A DNA stretch of 64,000 nucleotides from NCBI RefSeq assembly GCF_022605725.1, contig NC_065564.1:11262698-11326697 (forward strand). Direction: 5' to 3'. Positions 27,001 to 42,000 of this stretch are shown piece by piece (position 1 is the stretch's first letter; each line of letters opens with the position of its first letter). Made by a program: the position numbers and the translations under genes. The DNA comes from Anthonomus grandis grandis (taxonomy: Eukaryota > Arthropoda > Insecta > Coleoptera > Curculionidae). The notes under the pieces are model-generated. The model saw only the letters and a program-made list of their open reading frames with translations, was not told the DNA's origin and ran no database searches.

Positions 27001-30000
27001 TAAATAAATTAACAAAATTAGAAAAGAAATATTCGGGAATAGGATACAAATTATTTACTACTAGAAAGCTATTTGTAATACTATACCTTCAGAGACAATT
27101 ATAACAACTGAACTAGCAACTTCAATAAAATTTTCTGCGAAGAATACCTCAAAAAAAAAGGAAACTATGAAAGTGCTGGAGGATAAAATGATCGACCTTA
27201 AAAAATTCTGCACTATAAATAGTATTATTTACGTTGCCAGAAAGTTGTAAATAACTGTTAAAATTAACTTGATCTTTTACCGAAATTATTTGTATTAGTT
27301 ATTCATCCATAAAATATAAAAATTATTATATATTTTTTTTTAATTTTAAAAAAAAAATATTTGATATTTATTGCAGTAGTTTTATTTTGAAGTGTAATTG
27401 ATATTTCAAATGCAAATTTAAAAAAAATAAGCGAGATGTATACTTAAATAATTAAGGTAAGAATAAGCTTGTAACACAATGTAAATAAAGAGAGAAAAAT
27501 TACAGTTGAAATGTAAATAATGTTTTGAATATTTACGTCTGCACATAAACAGGAATAAATCATACAGAATTAGAAACAAAAAATAAACAACATCAGTAAA
27601 TAAAAATATCATAAGCAAGAAATGCACAAATATCAAAATACAAATCAAAAATATTTTCAACAAGATATAAACCCATACATATTTGCAACTTTTTAAAAGC
27701 AAATAAAAAATACATTTCTATGATCAAATTAATTAATCAACATTTCTTGGATATTCTAAATTGCTTCAATTTCAATTTAAAAATAATAAATTTAAAAGGG
27801 AAACAATAATATAATACAAAATTATTATATTGATAATATAGAATTTAATAAAATTGCAATAATTACCTTAAGCTTACGTCGATGTGATGGAGGAATCTGG
27901 TTCTTTTTTAAATTGGAATCTACTTCCTAAAACAAAAAACAATTAAATACATATAATAATTTATATTTAATATAATACTAATGCGGCTAATCCTCTTTAA
28001 CTATTCAATATTTTAGATGTCAGAGCTATTTGATTTGGATATTGATATAACTGTTGAGAACTTATACAATTTAAGGCAAAATATTATTAGGCAAAGCGCA
28101 GATAATCAGAAACATGCAATAAAGAAGAAATTAAAAGAAATTACAGGTCACAACAGGAGCTATTACAGAAATAAGTGCTCTTAAGGTCGAAATAAAATAA
28201 CTTCAAATTCCCTTGGGGCAGAGAATTGAAAGTTAAAGAAGCGCTCTTGATATCTAATAAGAAGTATAACCTGGATATTTACAGTTTAGAGAAATTCGTA
28301 AATACGTTACAAGATTTTTAAAAGGTTTTAGATATTATTTACCAAGCTTAGAGGGGACTCTCGTTTTTTTTATCCCAAGGGCCATATTTTATAGATATGA
28401 TCATTAAGAAAAGGAAAAGTTTCGTCTAATCTCTATAGAATCTGTCAGTTACGCTCTCAAAACTGACATTTTTAAAATGAAAAAGGAATGCTTAAAGGAA
28501 CATTTTTTTAAATATCGCAGGATAATATCCCGAAATACTGCGAAAGAAATAAGCTTCGCAGATATAATTAAAAGCTATGACGGGAAAATAAACAAGTTGC
28601 TTATATTAAGCAAAAAATCTGTATGTAAACAAGGTTATAGTATTGAAGATATAGTATAACCTTGATTCATGTAAGAGAAACATCATGTCCAATGCAAACC
28701 TCTGGCAAATGAAGGTTCGCAAACTATCAAACCAATGGTGCCGGCATCAGAACAAACATCTGAAAATATAGGTATTTTTTATATCACATTTGAATCAGTT
28801 TTGTTGTTTACCTTGAGAACAATTAAGCAATAGTTAATGCCGTCAGGTTTGAAGTCAGGTGAAGGTTTTGTATTTTGTCAATCTTGATAAAAATATATAG
28901 TGTGTTCCTGACACAAAAGTGTATTACAGAAGGACTGGGTTCCTGATTTACGATACTTTTTCTGATTTACTTATTATCTAAGATATTGCTGCTTAACCAC
29001 GCTAAAATCTTGTCGCAGAACATACAGGAATATTCTCTCCTTCTGATGCGATGTGACTATATGAGACTCTCAACAATCAACTATAAGGGATTCGCAGGTA
29101 AAGAAGAGGCGGGGCTCTACTAGTACTGCAGTAGCAAACAGGTATTTACTGCCTGGTATACAGATGGCTCAATAATGAATGAGAGAGGTTTGTGCAAGCT
29201 TCTGCAATAAGAGCCCATATACCACCAGGTCTAACTCGCTCAGGGAGCAATGTTCAAAAGCCTTCCAAACTGAAGTATTCATCATTATCTTAAAATGCAA
29301 ACAGGAAATTTTAAACTACGGATACTGCAATATAGTTTTCTTAATCTGCTAATAGCAAAGCCTCTGATGCAACTGGCAAAAGACGGCTGCAAGGTTTAGT
29401 TTGCCTGAGTGCCTGGCCACTTATGGTGAAGCAAACCGCTAATGGTGAAGCGCACTTCCTTGCTATACTGAGATTCGTGCTATAGCAGTGATATTTTCTT
29501 AAAAATAATATTATATTTTAGATTTATTATGAGTGTAAGTTTCGGTTATTCTTACACTTATGTTAAAATAAAGGAATGGTAACTTGGAATGATTATAAAA
29601 CTCCGACCTTTTATCAGTAACTCAGCACAGTCATTTGCAGGTGAAAATATTTAATATCGTTTATTTCACCGGATGGGTCTTCTTGACTTAAAAATTGAAT
29701 GCCCAATTACTTTCTTCACACTATCACCCCTTAAATATCATTAAGGCTGTTTACCGAATTAAATTTTCGACTTTCAAAATGTTCATTTAATAATTTTATA
29801 TAGATAGCTAGAATATAATTTGAAAACGCTTAAAATACAAATGATATATAAAGAGTATTTATTATTAGCAAAACCACATCAATTGAAAACGTTTAAGGTA
29901 ATCTATACTCACATCTATAGAGGCGTAAAATTTAGTCCACCAATCAAAATCAGCTTCATCTTCTTCTTGATCATCTATAGAAAGAATTGTATAATCACTT

Positions 30001-33000
30001 TTTGTTGATCTGGTAAACTTTCTAAACGAGTAAATTTTCCGAATTATGTTTACAAATTTGGACCAACACTTTGTTCTTGATGATTCTTGAGGTAATGGTT
30101 CATCTTTTTTTATAAGGGCTTTATCCCAGTTATCAACAAATATTTCCGAACCTACAGATAATGTAAGTATGATTACTATTGTAGAATATTTAAGTAAAAA
30201 ACATTTACTTGTGATACTATTCATCAGAAAACTATCAGACTGATACTGTATAGTATTCAGTAAATTGTTTCTTTCGTCTACAGTCATTGGCGTAAAAAGA
30301 AATGGTGTAGTGTCGCTTATACTGATTCCCGCAAAAACATAAACGCCAAATCGCCTGCTATCAAATAGTTTAAATTGAAAAGCGTCAGGATATTTTTCTT
30401 GACAAGGCATATTCTAAAATGTTTAGAAATAACTTAAATAAAACACCAATTAAAAAAAAATTAACAAGGAGGACTTTTTAAATTAATTTATTTATTTCAT
30501 TTTAAAACTTATTATCATCATATCATGTATGTTGTAATTTTATATAAAGGGTGTTCATTTAAAAACTTCCCACCACGGATTTATCGAAAACCACTGTTTA
30601 AAAAAAATCGCCGAAATACGTCAACAGGTTTGTCAAGGAGGATAACTTTCTAACCTAAAATTACTTCACCCCCTTTTACCCTCTGCCGCCCAGGGTTATC
30701 CCCTTAAAAATTTTAAATGGCAAGGGGTATCGAGTAATAGCTTGTTTAAAAGGTCTTTTATTTTGACTTGTTTGATTTTTTTAAATCGGTCGATTCGTTT
30801 TCGAGAAAATTAGAAAAATCTTTGTTTATCTTAATTTGTTCAGATAGAAAACAAAAACATGAAAATATCAGTTTTTATTTCAATAAGTGTTCAAAATGTT
30901 CCCCGTTTTTGGCCAAACAATGATATAGGCGATGTTCAAATTCCTGACGGACATTTTCAAAAACATGTTGTGGGATATCATGGCAGCTGTCGATGATGCA
31001 TTGACGAAGTTCATCTAAACTTTCAGATTAGGGAGTAAACACATTAGATTTCAAATGACCCCATAGAAAAAAGTCTAACGGCGTTATATCAGGAGATCTA
31101 GCAGGCCATTTTATAGGGCCCCTTTGTCCTATATTATGCCCTATATTATTTTTTTAATAAATTTAATAAATTATCAGCGCAAGAACCAATTGGCTATAAT
31201 CTTAAAAAACTATTTTCTAACGTTACCTTTAAGCATCCCTGCAATGAATTTCCCATTAATTATTTTTTAAATTTATACATAAAGGTTCGTATCTATTATA
31301 CATTAAAATTTATAAATGCCGATATTAAAAAAGAAAAATCTAAAAAAAGGTAAAGATGTTGATGTAAGCAAGCTTAACATATTAAAACAGTTGTAAACAC
31401 TCGTAGTACTTAGGTATCATACTAAATAATTATTTTATATAAGTTGATGTGTTTCGTATTTAGGTTAAAAAATATGTTTAGAAGAAAGTTATTATATCAA
31501 TAAAATGGTCAGCATCTCCGTCCAATTATAATGTACCTACTTATTTTAATAAAACTTTAACCAGTCTTTGATAACCTATATACCTAGTTTTATATCCTAC
31601 AATCCCAAATATGTTCATGATCAAATAGGTACAAACAAAAAGGTAATAAATTGATGCAAATAGGTTACTCGTGAAATAAGACCACAGCTGGGCGAAGTTC
31701 CTTTTAAAAAAACTTTATTGTTACAAAAACGTACTTAAATCTATGGAAAAATTAATATGAACAGCAACTAGGCTTTTGCACTATATTAATGTTACTGTTT
31801 AATGCGTTACGGTTACTTATATATACTCTTATTGCTATGTCAGCGTTAAATATTAGTTTTTAGATATTACTCGTGCATTGGCTATGAAAAGCCTATGGAA
31901 TTTCCAGCGTTCCCCTACACCCAGGTAAACACTATCAATAGCCAAGTTTTGGCTTTTATTACCCCGGTCTCCACACTCGTTTTATAGCTCACACCTGCAG
32001 AAGCGGCGATGCCCTTGTACGATGATTTTCAAAGAGCTGGCGTCCCCATTTAAATTTCCGTTAATAATGGCGTCGAGTGACCCAACTTGTATTCTATTCT
32101 GTAAACTTTGGTTTAGAATACCACGTTTCTGTGAAGGAAATTTTTTTTTGTATCGCCATTGATTTTTTTTTAATTTTATGTTTGCTTAATCAAAAATTTG
32201 GCTAAGAAGGTTTATGTGGGCTTGGACTTCTGTTTTAAAAAGTAGTCATTTTAGGTATCTGTGCATTATTAAAGTTAACTAATAGACGCTTTAAAATAAT
32301 TTCGTTATTTGATTCTGCTTCTTTTTTTGGAAGTAATTCCTCATATACTAAAAAAGACCATTTATAATGAACATTTTTATATTTCCTTTTTCACGGAGAA
32401 ATATTTTTATTCTGTTGCTTTTAGGGCAAGGAATGTTTGGGATAAAAACATTGCGAATAGGCTGCAGAAACTAAAAATAAGAAAATGTATTCAGAATATT
32501 AACCTGTCAAAATTAATTTTCGAAAATTGGTGTTATTTCGAAAGGGCTATTATGTAAAATAAACGACAAAGATATTTTAACAACGTTTTGTTAAATTGAG
32601 GTCTGTAATCGCAATCTATTCTCAAAGGTGTACCATAGTGTTTACAGAATACTAACAGGGTATTTACTATGAGTTTAGCCGCTAAAAGTCCACTTAAGTT
32701 AAGAGTACTAATTCTGATCCTCTTCTAAGTAGGATTCTTGATTATTATTATATTGGTTGGAGTCTGGTATACCAGAATTGAAGACACAAGTGGATAAAGG
32801 TCATCACATTTAACGAAAAATCGTATTTCTTAATAAAAATTCATTTAAATTCTTTTCTTGATAAAAGATCACATATATTTTATATTTACGAGTTTTTTCT
32901 TCTAATATTAAAACAAAACAAGATTCCCAGAGGTTAAACGTATCATGAACCACTATTTGGAGTTTTTTTGGATAAACGTGCTAAGGTAACATATCACCTT

Positions 33001-36000
33001 TATCCACCAGAAAGAGTCTAGTATTTAGTATGTACTTATATTTAAAGGTTATGTTAAGGTTGTTTTTTTGGTTAAATGTTGATTTGGGAATAGTGGTTTA
33101 CTAGTTTTCCGCTATAAACGATCTCTAATGATGTCAGTTACCAAGAAGAAAAGATAATTGTTCCTTATTAAAACAACAAACAGGAACGTGTGAAGCACAA
33201 GAAGGTAGGAAAATATAAAACACTTCGTAAACAAAGATGTCTTGTTCCGAAAAAAAAATTAATTAAGTATAGTACAATAGCTTTATACATAATATTTGTA
33301 AACTGTTGCTCGTATTATGTTTTTACTGTTGTTTATACTGTGTGTCCTTGAATTGATTCCCAAACAGGAAAACTGTTTTATTTAGTAAGAAAAAGAAAGT
33401 TATTTCTATATATACAATAATTCCAAACTATGTCTTTGTACACGTACATACATAGTAAGCTATAGAATATTGGTATTTTAGGTAAAAATGTGCAACCAAA
33501 GAGTGAAATATAGACCAATTTTACTAATGATTCACCCAAACATGATTTAACAAAAGATGTCTTTTCCGTTGAAAATACTATTAGTAACTTTCAAAAGATT
33601 TGACCACTTCTAAATTTAGTTTAAACATATTTTTACTGATATTACTGATCAGCCTAGTACAAGTAAAGACACGATCATACAAAAAAGGATCACACTCTGA
33701 TTTAATACTTAGAAGTAGAAAATCAGCTACATCTGACAATATTGGTAAGTTTGGTTGGTTTTTTTCTTATATGGGAATAACTCATAATATGGGAATAACT
33801 TATATAATGTTTCTTTAAATATTTTTAGTTAATGAAGATTCTTTTTTCGATAACCTTTTTGATGAATATGACCTAAAGTTATGTTTTTTCCTATGCAAAT
33901 AAAACAGACAGTTTTAGGTTATCTTAAGCGTAGGTATTCAAATATTACTTACAGGTTACAGTTAATATTAATATAGTTCACCGCTGTCAATAGTTTTCTT
34001 ATTAAAATCTGCGAACCTTTTAACCGTTTTTTAACTAAAAACACTTGATCGCGCATCCAACGTCAGGTAAAGCGAACTAAAAGTGGTCGCCGCTTCTTGT
34101 TTTGGTTTTGCGATATTTTTTTCAAAACAGTAACAGAATGACATATGCGGTTGATCTATTTTTTTAGATAATTTTTTTAATTAATAGGGTTACTACATTA
34201 TTAAATAGATCATGGAAGAGGATTCCTCTACGCCATACAAGACGATTGAACTCAAATTTCTGTTTAGTTATATACAGCTTGTTCTCTTTTCCAGGTCAGT
34301 GACGTCCAACTTAATCTTTCTTATTTCTAATGATAATGTCATACTCTCTTGAAATGTGATTAATTTGTTTATTAAACCGATATTTTTGTCGCCATTGGAG
34401 GCTAGTTCTATTTGTTTATGATTGATAAATTCCGTGCGCATCATTAAACTGCTTTAACAGATCATCTACACGTGCACTTATTACTTTAAGATTAATATTT
34501 TGAGCTTTAAGAGAGAAATTGATCAAATTATTCATAATAACTCTATTACAAATCCACCAATAAACAACAAAGTAATTAAAAAAAGTAATTAATTGCTACT
34601 GTACAATTCAAAATTTACATTAACAGTAGGAGCACAAGCAAATGTAGTTTACCACTCAAGGGACATCTGTATATTATATAATACGCTTATAACCTTCAAT
34701 GCCGAAGTTTAAATAAAGTTATTAGATTTAGCTTAAAACTAAGTTTAAGATTTTTATTAAGTGTAATAAACTCGCCACTGGTTCTGTCTATCATTCTTGT
34801 AGTTAGTCACATGCTAGACTTCAACAGTGGAGTGTGCTCCACCTTTGTTCTTTTTAAATTCGGTTACAATCTTAGAATATCGATGTATTTATTTTTATTG
34901 TAATTACCATATCTTTTATTAAAATATCTACAGTAAACCAGTGTTCTATTAAGGAGAGTAGAAAATATAATTCATAAAACTAATCGTAAAAAAGTCTTAC
35001 ATATCGCTTTACTAACAAGTTTGTTAATGTTACTAACTTATTAATAACTAGAGACTCCTAACTCTTTAACATTTCTTCAAAATTTAATAAATTATTAGTG
35101 CTTTAAATAATAAAATCAGGTAGTAAAAATTGCAATTTTATATAAATTAATATAATACGCATTAGGGGTAAAGAAGTATAGATACACAAGTATAGACATT
35201 TACAGTATAGACATTTACTACAATTGTGCAAATTAAAATGCAACATCTAGTAAGACTTTAAATGTTTTATATGATCAAGGAGAGAAAGTTGTAGACAACG
35301 ACATTAGACAAGACTATACATGTACAGAGACACTATGCCACTTAACAGAACCCATCCAAAAAACAGCGGCACTAGAAGTCATACTTGATTTTAAACGCGT
35401 CTCCCGACTTTTGACGAATTCCTCTACCTTAATAGATAATAATACCTTCATATTTTGGACCATTGAATTAATATGGTCTATGGTATATTAATATTGGATA
35501 TAATATGAATTATAATATCATATGGAAAATTGAATTAAAAATAAAAAACTTGAAAAAAAATTAAAAAGTAACGAACGAGTAAAAGAAATATTTGACATAA
35601 CATGATTTCTTTTAGTCACTTAATTGAACCATGTGGTTAAGAAATAAAAAAAAATTGTTTTTCATTTCTTACATAGATTCTCATCTTTACATATAAAATC
35701 TATATGAAAGTATTTTTTTCCCTAATCTTGTAATTTAAAACACACTTACAAACAAGATATTCAAAATACTTACGATGATAATCGAACAAACGTTATTTGT
35801 GAAATTAGAACATTTCTTTGCATTTTCGATAACTGTTGAGTCAATGGATTTATTTCCACAAAAAAAAGTTACCCGTGGCCTGTTTATGCGTATCATATTA
35901 ACTTTTTTCAATTGTCTGACACCCCAAAATAAAATTTCTACCTTGTACGACTCGACAATTGGTTTTAAGTAAGAAGGCACTGGTAATATTTCATCTTCTG

Positions 36001-39000
36001 GCGCTTTAGCGGCTTGGGATATCTGAAATGAGAAAAAAATAGAATTATATATGAATAATAGACTATTGCTCTTAGAAAAGTAAAGATAATTTTAATTTAT
36101 AAACTTGGTCAATGAAATAAAGTATCCGCGTCACGGTAAAACAGCCGCAGGTTATTTACTAAAATTACCTTCTTCTCGAACGTTCGTAGGCCCCATATTA
36201 TTTCCTAGTAAATGTACAAGAAATGCCAATTTGATAGTAATATTTGATACGTGTACCAGCATTTTGTTTTAGTTCACCAGTGTTGGAAACAAATCCAACA
36301 ACCTTTTATTTGTATGTATTTTTGAATTGTGTTAGTATTTATAAGTAACGTGCACGCCTATGATGCGACGCTACGCCAGTGATTTGATTTTAGTGACAAG
36401 TGATTATGTGACATTGACTTTGGGCGCGTAAGCCGCGTTGTTCGTCAGTGCATTCTAAAAGTCCGCGAGAAGCACGCTGAAATCTTTTTTAGTTTTCTAT
36501 TATATATATTTTAGGGCAGCAAAATGCTGAATCGTATACATAAAACGTGTAAGTTGCTGTAAATAGTGTATTATAGGAATTTTCTCATCGGCAGTGTCTT
36601 TTTTCCCGACTCCAGCGCTTCCTGAAAATACAGTCCACATTTCTTTTAAAGTCCAGTTCAGAGATCTATTAGAATCTTTGATGTGTCGCAGATGCCGCAC
36701 TAAATAGTACATGCGTCTATGTCGTATTTATTGTCGCATGATATACATGTTTAAATGGCAAAATTTTATATAATTTATCTATGAAATCATTTTAAATATA
36801 CGTAAAACCCCATATTGAACGCTATTTTTTTTCTTTCGAAAATGTCCATTTTTAAAAAGAAAATAATATCAAAAAATTGACCGCGGGCTAAAATTCAAGC
36901 ATTTTACAAATCATTTTAAGCACTTGCAGTACTCCCAGGCTGTCACCTCTTTTTACCTAGTCTATTAAACAAAGATAAAACACCTGCGGTCTGACGATTC
37001 CTACTTTCAGTTGTGCAAGTGATTGTGTATCTCTCTCTATCCCACTGATTTTGAGGATTACGGGGCCGTACCCAGATAAATTTTTGGGCCGTTTTTGTAT
37101 TACTTTCGTCGTGTTTTTAAAGAGATCTTTAAGGATGGGTCTATCACCTTTAATAGTTGGGAGGGGGTCTTGTGAGCTTATTATTTGATGTGTTTTGCCG
37201 GTTTTGGTTTTTTACACGTTTATAAAAGTGGAGAATTTAGAATTTGGCCTGTATTCGTCTAAATTTTTTGCAGTTTTTACTGTGAGGAAGTATACTTAAA
37301 GACCTTAAAATGTTTCGACCCTGGGAAAATAGAGAGGAAAATTTGGCAAATGAGAACAGTGTTTGTGTCGGCTTATGGAGACCGTGGGTGCACAAAAAAG
37401 ACAATAATATTTGTGGTGAAAACAATAAGAGTGATCAGTAATTGATCTGATCTGATTGATCTCATTGATCTGTGTCTAAAAGTAATTTAGACTCATATAG
37501 TTCTGATGGTTCAGTTTATAGTGTTGAGGAAACAGAGAAAGAAGCCATGAAAGTAAAAGCTACAGGGGAAAATCAAGGAGTTTTAAAACGTAAATGTTTA
37601 AGTACAGACGCCAAACAAATATGTTTAAATGTAAACAATCTAAGGAATGATCCTCGAATCACAAATGATTGTAGTGCTTTGCAAAAAACAGTGGTTTTAA
37701 CAGGGGTTCCATATAGTACAATATGCTATTTTGTAAAAAAAAGATAATTAATTAAAGGGAAGACAGAAAAAAAGGAAAGATGCAGGACAATCAAAGGGAC
37801 TTTGGACATTGCCAAATTGCTAAGGGAAGTCGTGTATTCTAAATACAAAAATAAGGAGGTTCCAACTATAGAGATGGTTAAGGACACCCTATCGGCAAGG
37901 GACAAACATTTCGCAGTCTTAACCTTGCATAGATACCTAATAAAACTTGGATTTAAGTTTAAGATGGTTAACAAAAGGGCTGCTGTAATGGAAGGTACTC
38001 GAATTGTCAGGTGGCGTATAGAATATTTGGAAAATATTTAAAAAATTCGAGAGGAAGAAAGATCCATATATGAAATCATAGAAACATGCATGCAGATATA
38101 TTTGAAACCTGGTTTGAGAAAACGTTAATTCCAAATTTAAAGGAAAACAGTGTGATTGTTATGGATAATGCATCATACCATTCAAGGCTTTCTGAAAAAA
38201 TCCCAAACACATCTTCACATAAATTGGAAATTGAGACATTTTTATTAAAACATTATCTCTATTTCCATGAATCTTATACAAAGAAACAATTATTGAAAGT
38301 TGTAAATACCAAATCATGGGAAAAGCAGTATGTAGTAGATAACATAGCTAAAAAGTATGGTCATACTGTGTTCAGACTTTCTCCATATTATTGTGTATTT
38401 AATCCTATCGAGTTGATTTGGGGACAACTAAAAAGGAGGATTCGCAGGAAAAATAAGTATCCAAAATTTGATAAAAAAGTTATAAATTTGATTAAGGAAG
38501 AAGTTATGAGTTTAGGAGAGGAAGAGTGGAGAAAGTCAAAAAATTATAAGATACGAAGAGGAATATCGTAATTTGCATCAAATTATTTTGAATGGAGGGG
38601 ACCGTTTCATTATAAATTGGAATAATTATGAATCTGATGCAGAAATTAAAGATCTGTAGCTAAACTAGTTATTGTTGCATATGGTAAGAAACCCCTTTTT
38701 TTATTAATTAAACAAGTATATTTTTTTTTTACATTTTACTACCTCTGTTTGTCCTTCAGCAATATAATAAGGACTGCTTCTTCCTGCATTCTCTGGGAAA
38801 AAAGTACCTTTTTTGCCATAGTAAGAAAACCCTTTTTTTATTAATTAAATAAGTTTAAAATTTTTTAGAAGATAAGAAAGAACCAAAACATTTTACGCTT
38901 TTGTGTTAAAAAGTAAATCTTTAATGCCTTAATCCACAGAATAAATTGGCCTAAGTAATTTGTACCACCTATTCTCTCATCACTTGTTATAAACATCCCA

Positions 39001-42000
39001 CTGCTGGCGCTAAAAACTAAACTTATTAAATTAAAATTTTTGGTTAAACTGATTTTACGTACTTAAATCTTATAGTTAAATTAAATATAATCTTGCTATC
39101 AACTATCCTGAATTTCTAATTTAATAAAACTAAACCCAAAAATCCCGAATAATAAAGTTTTAAATACAAATAAATTGTGCAACTTTTCACGCTTGAGTGG
39201 CTGTGATTGAGGTCAGACGTCTAACAAAATAGTACGTGGACGTCTGAATTCAAATGTTACGAATCAAATGTATAAATTTAAAAAAGTATGTTTAAAACAT
39301 TTATTTATTTAATGGAATGTTTGAATATCGCTTAGAATATTACTTTGACACTCTTTCCACATAAAATTTTGCGATTTAAACTTGTATGTCATGTGACAAT
39401 ACAAGCAACACCGGCACACGGACTGTTTGCGGCACATCAAAGATTCTAAGAGATCTCTGAACTGAACTACATATTGAAGCAGTTACATCGCCGAATATGT
39501 GTACCAGTAAAAAGGGCATGCACATATTTTTGGTATTTCGAGCCGGATATTGGAGAAAAGCCTACAAGAAGCAGTTTTGGTGAGAAAAAAATCCTATTTG
39601 TTGCGCTTTCACCTTTTTCCTGGAACCTGGAAAGGAATTTTCAAAGCCACGCCGGTGGCGACACCTAGCGGTGAGTTTACGACCTATTCAGAAATCCACA
39701 TCGACACGCAGCGCACAGCTGGCGTTTTTAACAAACCAGAACTGGACAATTGACGGAAGGAATGCCAGATGGCGCCACCTCAATTTAAGGTTACTGGAAG
39801 TATTAAGGTATCAAAATAAACCAACAAATAAACATTCTATTTGTGATTTGCACTTGTGTTTTAATACAAATTGTTTTGATTTTTCATTTATGTACAAGAT
39901 ATTTAATTATTTATATTTTATAGCGGCATTTTTGTACATAAATCTTGAAGCTAGTGTTTAGTACATTTATTGATTTTAGTACATTCATTAGTACGAACTT
40001 TGTACATTTAGTGATTTTTAGTACATTTACCGTTTTTACTATTTTTTAACCCGAACTGTCAAAATTTTGTACATTTGTAATTGTACTGGGTTTTTATTTA
40101 CATTTTCGATTTCCATTTTCATTATTTTCAATTTGTTGTAAACTATTTGGTATATTGTAATTATTTTAGATTTTAAGGGTTTAAAATGTCTCCGCCTGAA
40201 TCCACTGAGTTGAAAAGACTAAAAAGCAAGAAAAAGCAGGCAATTGCTTGCATTGAAAGGATATCAAGGTACATCAATGAACATGTAAGTGACCAATCTG
40301 ATTTAAGAAAATTTGAATCATTTTCTGTTAGAAAAACAACTTTTCTGAGAGTTTTGACAAAATTCAAGATTTGCAAGCAGAAATTTTGGTAATAGACCCG
40401 AATCATGATGATGATTTAAATGAAATTGAGGTTCTTTATTATGACTGCCTTGCAGTAATAGATTCTTTATTTCCTAAGCCAGGTGCACCTAATGTTACTG
40501 TCACAATGCCCAACAATAATTGATAATGTGGCTCAGGAAAACCATATCCCAGATGTAAGTTTAAACAGGTTGAACATCCCCATTTTTGATGACACTTTAA
40601 TTGAATTTAAGCCATTCATTGATATTTTCACAGCTCTGGTGCATCGAAACACCAGAAAAACCAATGTAGAAAAATTATGTCATTTAAAACTACATCTAAA
40701 GGGAGAACCCTTAAGTTTAATTAATAATTTACCTACTGTAAAGTCTTCTTATCACGACACTTTAGATTTACTTAATGATAGGTACAACAATGAGAGTATG
40801 CTTATTAGTAATCACATATATAAACTTCTAGACATCCCAAATATTCAAAAATGTACAGCCCCTGCTTTAAGGGATTTTTTAGTAAAATGAAACAACAGCT
40901 TGGTGCTCTTAAAAATTTAAACCAACCTGCTGACACTTGGGATATGTTGCTTCTTTGCATTTTCTCAAAAAAGCTTGATCAATATACTAATTGAGCATAT
41001 CAAATAGATAGAGACATGTTTAAGTTACCAACTTTAAAGGAATTTTTATCCTTCATTGAAAATAGGGCTACAGCCTTAGAAGCTGTTAGTGCCCAAGAAA
41101 CTCAACCCACAAAAGATAAATCCCACATACATTTAAGAACCCAACCTGAAATACAGAAAAATAAATCAAAATGTCCTTATTGTTCCCTAACAAATCATAA
41201 ACTTTTTTATTGTAAAAATTTAAGGCAACTAGTGTAACGGATAGAATCAATTTTATTGACAGGTATAAGTTTTGTAAGTTGTGTCTAAGTAGCCATTTAG
41301 GTAAGTGTAAAATGACATTTAAATGCACAAAATGTCAGAGAAGCCACAATGTCCTGTTGCATTTGGATCAGCCTCATGAAGTTTTATCTAGTAGTTCTCC
41401 CAAAGGGAAACAAAGAGTTGTTACTCTCGGTTCGGTTGATCAGTGCTTTAAAAATGTCCTGCTTCCTACTGCTGTTATTCAGGTAAAGGGAAAAAATAAT
41501 AAATTTGTTTTGGTAAAATGTTTAATAGTCACTGGGTCTCAAATAAATTTAGTAACAAGTAACCTAGTAAAAAAGTTAAAATTAAAAACATTTGATAATT
41601 ATTTAAGTGTAATTGGAATTACTCAAAATTCCGCAGAAATTATTACAAAAATCTGTTAATTTAAATATTAAGTCTTGTTCATATAATTTTGACCTAGATG
41701 CAAAGTGTTCTGTGGTGGACAAAATTACACATAATTTGCCACAAACTAATTTTAATCTCTCAAATTTAAAAATTTCTGAAAATATTAAGTTATCAGACCC
41801 CAATTTTAATAAGTCAAGTCCAATTGATATTTTGCTTTCTTCATATATATTTTTTAAAATATTGCTTTCTGAGAAAATTGAAACTGAAAATGTAATATTT
41901 TAAAATACTCTTTTTGGCTTTATTGTAAGTGGTGTAATCCCTAATTCGCAAAGAGTGTGCAATTTGACCTCTCTAACATGTATTCAAAATGTTGAAAATG

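Noticed and set aside
27418..27702. 94-codon hydrophobic open frame on the minus strand
   Set aside because: Low-complexity AT-rich DNA gives Phe/Leu/Ile/Tyr-rich frames by chance; no start context, splice sites or family.
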